The notes under the pieces are model-generated. The model ran no database searches, was not told the DNA's origin, and saw nothing but the letters and a program-made list of their open reading frames with translations. The position numbers and the translations under genes were made by a program. A DNA stretch of 64,000 bases from an uncultured bacterium (lineage in GTDB: Bacteria; Verrucomicrobiota; Kiritimatiellia; CAIKKV01; CAIJXV01), in contig CAIJXV010000086.1 in NCBI GenBank assembly GCA_903824675.1, forward strand, positions 1 through 64,000. Reading direction: 5' to 3'. Shown here piece after piece: positions 61,168 through 64,000 of this stretch. Every line of letters starts with the position of its first letter. Positions within the stretch are counted from its first letter, which is position 1.

Positions 61168-61941
61168 TCAACGGGTCACCCCGCGTTGTGAATTTTCGAT
61201 GAAGGTCACCAAGTGATCGACTTCAGGAATGCCGGGCCATTCCGCACGAACCCGTGCCAGAGCATCTCGCACGGGCAGATTATCATGGAAGATACATTTC
61301 AGGGCCGCTTTCAGGCTCTTGCAGGTGTCTGCCGAAATCCCCCGCCGCTCAAGGCCGACGGAATTCAATCCAATCAGTCGGGAGGGATTGCCATCCACCA
61401 TCATGAACGGCGCCACATCCTGATTGATTTTGCTGCACCCCCCGACCATGGCCATCTTGCCAATCCGGACAAACTGATGCACCCCGGTCATTCCGCCGAT
61501 AGTCGCCTGATCTTCAACGATGACATGCCCGGAGAGCATGGCCGCATTGGCCATGATGACTCCGTTGCCGACAATACATTGGTGGGCAACATGGCAGCAG
61601 GCCATAATCAAGGCATCCGACCCCACCGCCGTTAGGTCGCCTTCATTGGTTCCGGAGTTAATGGTCACATATTCCCGGATCACCGAACGGTCGCCGATGG
61701 TCACCGTGGTCTTTGCCCCGCGGAATTTCTTGTCCTGCGTCTGACTTCCAAGACTGGCAAAGGGGAATACGGTACACTCGCGGCCGAGCGTCAGCCATCC
61801 ATCCAGATGGACCTGGGGCATGATGTGACAGTGATCCCCCAGCACGACATGGGGGCCAATGATCGTATAAGGACCAATTTCGACATCCGTCCCCAGTTGG
61901 GCGCCGGGATCAACAATCGCCGTGGGATGAATGCAAGTCAT
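61168..61941 (-). CDS. lpxA: UDP-N-acetylglucosamine O-acyltransferase
   Basis: 257 residues, family length. A left-handed beta-helix of hexapeptide repeats (IVDPGAQLGTDVEIGPYTII) is followed by the catalytic His region MACCHVAHQCIVGNG and GGMTGVHQFVRIGKMAM, and a helical C-terminus (RGISADTCKSLKAAL). It adds the first acyl chain in lipid A synthesis. Its start overlaps fabZ by 4 nt, the usual pairing. This is strong evidence for an LPS-bearing outer membrane. Confidence 0.95.
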   Translation of the reverse strand: MTCIHPTAIVDPGAQLGTDVEIGPYTIIGPHVVLGDHCHIMPQVHLDGWLTLGRECTVFPFASLGSQTQDKKFRGAKTTVTIGDRSVIREYVTINSGTNEGDLTAVGSDALIMACCHVAHQCIVGNGVIMANAAMLSGHVIVEDQATIGGMTGVHQFVRIGKMAMVGGCSKINQDVAPFMMVDGNPSRLIGLNSVGLERRGISADTCKSLKAALKCIFHDNLPVRDALARVRAEWPGIPEVDHLVTFIENSQRGVTR

Positions 61942-62390
61942 GGAGTTACCTTCTCATCCGCAACCATGCACATCATTTCAGCCTCCGACGCCAGGGCGCC
62001 ATCAACCGTCACCTTACCGGCGAATTTGGCCAGCCTCGACTTGATGGTCAGGAATTCAATTTCAATCCGCATTTGGTCGCCCGGCACCAGCACTTTACGG
62101 AACTTGGCTTTATCAATCGACATGAAATAAGGCACACGGTGCCCGTCCGCGCCGGCCAGTCGAATCATGAGAATCCCTGCCGTCTGGGCCATGGCTTCCA
62201 GTTGAAGAACCCCAGGCATAACCGGTTTCCCGGGAAAATGCCCCTGAAAAAAAGGCTCATTGAACGTTAGATTCTTGATTCCTACGATCCGTTTCTGGTC
62301 ATCGCATTCAATAATCCGGTCCACCAACAACATGGGAAATCGGTGTGGCAAAAGCCGCATGATTTGTTCGACATCAAGAATCGTGGCCAT
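61938..62390 (-). CDS. fabZ: 3-hydroxyacyl-ACP dehydratase
   Basis: 150 residues. The hot-dog fold has LLPHRFPMLLVDRI with the active-site His, FFQGHFPGKPVMPGV, and the catalytic Glu in VLQLEAMAQTAG. It dehydrates 3-hydroxyacyl-ACP in fatty acid elongation. The stop overlaps the lpxA start (ATGA). In some PVC bacteria FabZ is fused to LpxC; here it is a separate gene. Confidence 0.95.
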   Translation of the reverse strand: MATILDVEQIMRLLPHRFPMLLVDRIIECDDQKRIVGIKNLTFNEPFFQGHFPGKPVMPGVLQLEAMAQTAGILMIRLAGADGHRVPYFMSIDKAKFRKVLVPGDQMRIEIEFLTIKSRLAKFAGKVTVDGALASEAEMMCMVADEKVTP

Positions 62391-62401
62391 ATTCCATCCT
62401 T

Positions 62402-62414
62402 TGCGGGATCCCCG
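62402..62414. other. Small hairpin between metK and fabZ
   Basis: GCGGG-atc-CCCGC, 5-bp stem, in the 36-nt gap between the metK stop and the fabZ ribosome site. There is no U-tract, so it may be a processing or stability element. No riboswitch fits here. Confidence 0.3.
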
Positions 62415-62426
62415 CGGGTATGCGAT

Positions 62427-63596
62427 TTACAGGGCGTTTTTCAGGGCGGGCACTTTGTCGGTGCGCTCCCAGGTGAAAAGACCCGCCCGGGTAGGCGTAC
62501 GGCCGAAATGTCCGTAAGCTGACGTGGGCTCGTAAATCGGACGCAAGAGATCCAACGAACGGATGATTTCAGCGGGTTTGAGACCGAAAACAACCGGAAT
62601 GATTTTTTCAATCTTTCGGTCATCCACCCGACCCGTGCCAAAGGTGTCGACATGAACCGAAACCGGATCGGCATACCCGATCGCATAAGCGACCTGAATT
62701 TCGCAACGGGAGGCCAGTTTGGCCGCAACGACATTCTTGGCGATATAACGCGCCATATAGGCCGCGCTTCGGTCCACTTTCGAGGGATCCTTTCCAGAGA
62801 AGGCGCCACCCCCATGCCGTCCCATGCCGCCATACGTATCGACAATGATTTTTCGACCGGTCAACCCACTGTCCCCGTGTGGTCCACCGATGACAAACCG
62901 CCCCGTGGGGTTGATGAAGAAACGGGTGTTTTTACGCAGCATGCGGGCCGGAATTTGACGGCGAATGATTTCATCCAAGACTGCTTCGCGCAGTTTCTTG
63001 TAGGAAATCTCCGGAGAATGCTGGGTCGAAACGACGACCGTCTCCACGTATGCAGGTCGTCCGTTTTCGTAGGCCACTGTGACTTGGGATTTGCCATCGG
63101 GGCGCAAAAAAGGAAGCTTGCCGTCGCGGCGGGAAGCGGCGAGTGCCCGGGTCAAGTTATGCGCGTACATGATCGGCATGGGCATGAGTTCCGGGGTTTC
63201 ATCACAGGCATACCCGAACATCATGCCTTGATCGCCGGCGCCCTGTTCCTTGAACAGCCCCTGCCCCGCGGTAACTCCTTGGGAAATATCAGGGGATTGG
63301 GCATCAAGCGTGATCATGACGGCGCAGGCGTCAGCGGAAAAACCAAGAGACGGATCGACATAACCGATCTTGCGAATCTTTTCGCGCACCAGCCGGGTGT
63401 AGTCCACGCGAGCCTTGGATGTGATTTCGCCGGCCACCACCACCAATCCCGTGCTCACCAATGTTTCACAGGCGACCCGACACTTGGGATCCTGTGCCAG
63501 GTTGGCATCCAAAACGGCATCCGAAATGCCGTCCGCTACCTTGTCCGGATGACCTTCAGTCACAGATTCAGAAGTAAATAAATAAGTGTCCGCCAT
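62427..63596 (-). CDS. metK: S-adenosylmethionine synthetase
   Basis: 389 residues from ATG 63596, with GAGGAG 8 nt upstream; the longer frame is unlikely. Motifs are [32 protein letters not shown] and [16 protein letters not shown], the standard MAT signatures. It makes S-adenosylmethionine from methionine and ATP. It lies 54 nt downstream of the truncated ptsI and 36 nt upstream of fabZ on the same strand. The gap is too short for a full SAM riboswitch. Confidence 0.95.
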   Translation of the reverse strand: MADTYLFTSESVTEGHPDKVADGISDAVLDANLAQDPKCRVACETLVSTGLVVVAGEITSKARVDYTRLVREKIRKIGYVDPSLGFSADACAVMITLDAQSPDISQGVTAGQGLFKEQGAGDQGMMFGYACDETPELMPMPIMYAHNLTRALAASRRDGKLPFLRPDGKSQVTVAYENGRPAYVETVVVSTQHSPEISYKKLREAVLDEIIRRQIPARMLRKNTRFFINPTGRFVIGGPHGDSGLTGRKIIVDTYGGMGRHGGGAFSGKDPSKVDRSAAYMARYIAKNVVAAKLASRCEIQVAYAIGYADPVSVHVDTFGTGRVDDRKIEKIIPVVFGLKPAEIIRSLDLLRPIYEPTSAYGHFGRTPTRAGLFTWERTDKVPALKNAL

Positions 63597-63650
63597 GACA
63601 ATATCTCCTCTTTGAATGAATATCCAACCAACCACAAGAAATACTTTTTA

Positions 63651-64000
63651 TCACATCCTGGTGACCAGTTCAAGCGTTTCTGGAGCGACCTCGCCGATCA
63701 AACTCCGGCAGAGCGTCAAAACTTCACCCCCGGACTCCAGATGCAGGGCTTTTTGCGCCAAATCACGCGCGCGGTCCAGGGTAATCCGCCGGATGACACT
63801 TTTGACGATGGGTACAGCGGAGGGCACCATGCTCAATTCGTCCACGCCCATCCCCACCAGTAACGGCGCCAATACCGCGCTCCCCCCCATTTCGCCGCAA
63901 ACCTCCACTGAAATCTTATGTTCATGGGCCGCCCGAATGGTCATGGCCATCAGGCTCAACACGGCGGGATGTGTCGGTTCATATAGAGTGGCCACCCGTT
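63651..64000 (-). CDS. ptsI: PTS enzyme I C-terminal part (gene runs off the window)
   Basis: At least 114 residues of the PEP-binding C-terminal domain of phosphoenolpyruvate-protein phosphotransferase: ATLYEPTHPAVLSL, the conserved VEVCGEMGGSA and DELSMVPSAVPIVKSVI. The upstream part, with the phospho-His domain, is beyond base 64000. The protein would start the PTS phosphorelay. A PpsA or nitrogen-PTS homologue (PtsP) with the same C-terminal domain cannot be excluded from this fragment. Confidence 0.78.
   Translation of the reverse strand, partial: RVATLYEPTHPAVLSLMAMTIRAAHEHKISVEVCGEMGGSAVLAPLLVGMGVDELSMVPSAVPIVKSVIRRITLDRARDLAQKALHLESGGEVLTLCRSLIGEVAPETLELVTRM

Noticed and set aside
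63597-63650. Possible SAM riboswitch upstream of metK
   Set aside because: Only 54 nt separate ptsI from metK, too short, and no SAM riboswitch core is visible.

Overview
The window reads as about 64 kb of chromosome from a Gram-negative bacterium of moderately high GC. Supporting genes are lpxA (lipid A), fabZ, a type II secretion secretin and signal peptidase I. The mix of GH1 and GH78 glycosidases, repeated Gfo/Idh/MocA oxidoreductases, tandem alkaline-phosphatase-fold proteins and PIN toxin modules resembles the PVC group (Verrucomicrobiota or Kiritimatiellota). That placement is an inference from gene content only. No rRNA, tRNA or CRISPR array was seen. One structured RNA, RNase P RNA (rnpB), is clear.

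Layout. 1-600: non-coding, rich in dispersed and inverted repeats. 610-4452: an alpha/beta hydrolase, then on the minus strand an MGDG/UgtP-type glycosyltransferase and a GH1 beta-glucosidase. 4771-13745 (minus): two alkaline-phosphatase-fold proteins, a ribbon-helix-helix protein, a three-segment membrane protein, parE and parC. 13878-19166 (plus): nucleoside salvage (pdp, punA, cdd), cca and an M16 peptidase. 19218-21476 (minus): a copper-type P-ATPase. 21795-24344 (plus): ettA and a tandem-receiver protein.

24440-43192 is one uninterrupted plus-strand block of 18 genes with gaps of 46 nt or less. Eight are metabolic enzymes of unknown joint pathway (epimerase, three Gfo/Idh/MocA oxidoreductases, D-2-hydroxyacid dehydrogenase, class III aminotransferase, M20 deacylase, zinc alcohol dehydrogenase). 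They are followed by a Wzm/Wzt polysaccharide exporter, then nadC, coaX, a mannose-1-phosphate guanylyltransferase, ruvX, truA, rpe, lepA and lepB.

43.5-64 kb is mostly minus strand and holds a type II secretion locus cut in two. gspC lies directly behind rnpB. gspD-gspE-gspF follow metK, fabZ and lpxA. Between them sit a GH78 rhamnosidase and an accessory island (about 47.5-56.3 kb). The island carries two orphan RHS tips, each followed by a small putative immunity gene: one tip has a phospholipase A2-like domain with a lipoprotein-like partner, the other an unknown hydrophobic tip with a two-helix membrane partner. It also carries a third degenerate RHS-type fragment, two toxin-first PIN modules, and a mobile unit of a zinc-ribbon protein, a primase/P-loop protein and two translationally coupled tyrosine recombinases. 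The first RHS tip starts 5 nt after the gspF stop codon. The island, and the overlap of rnpB with the gspC start, are the most interesting parts of the window.
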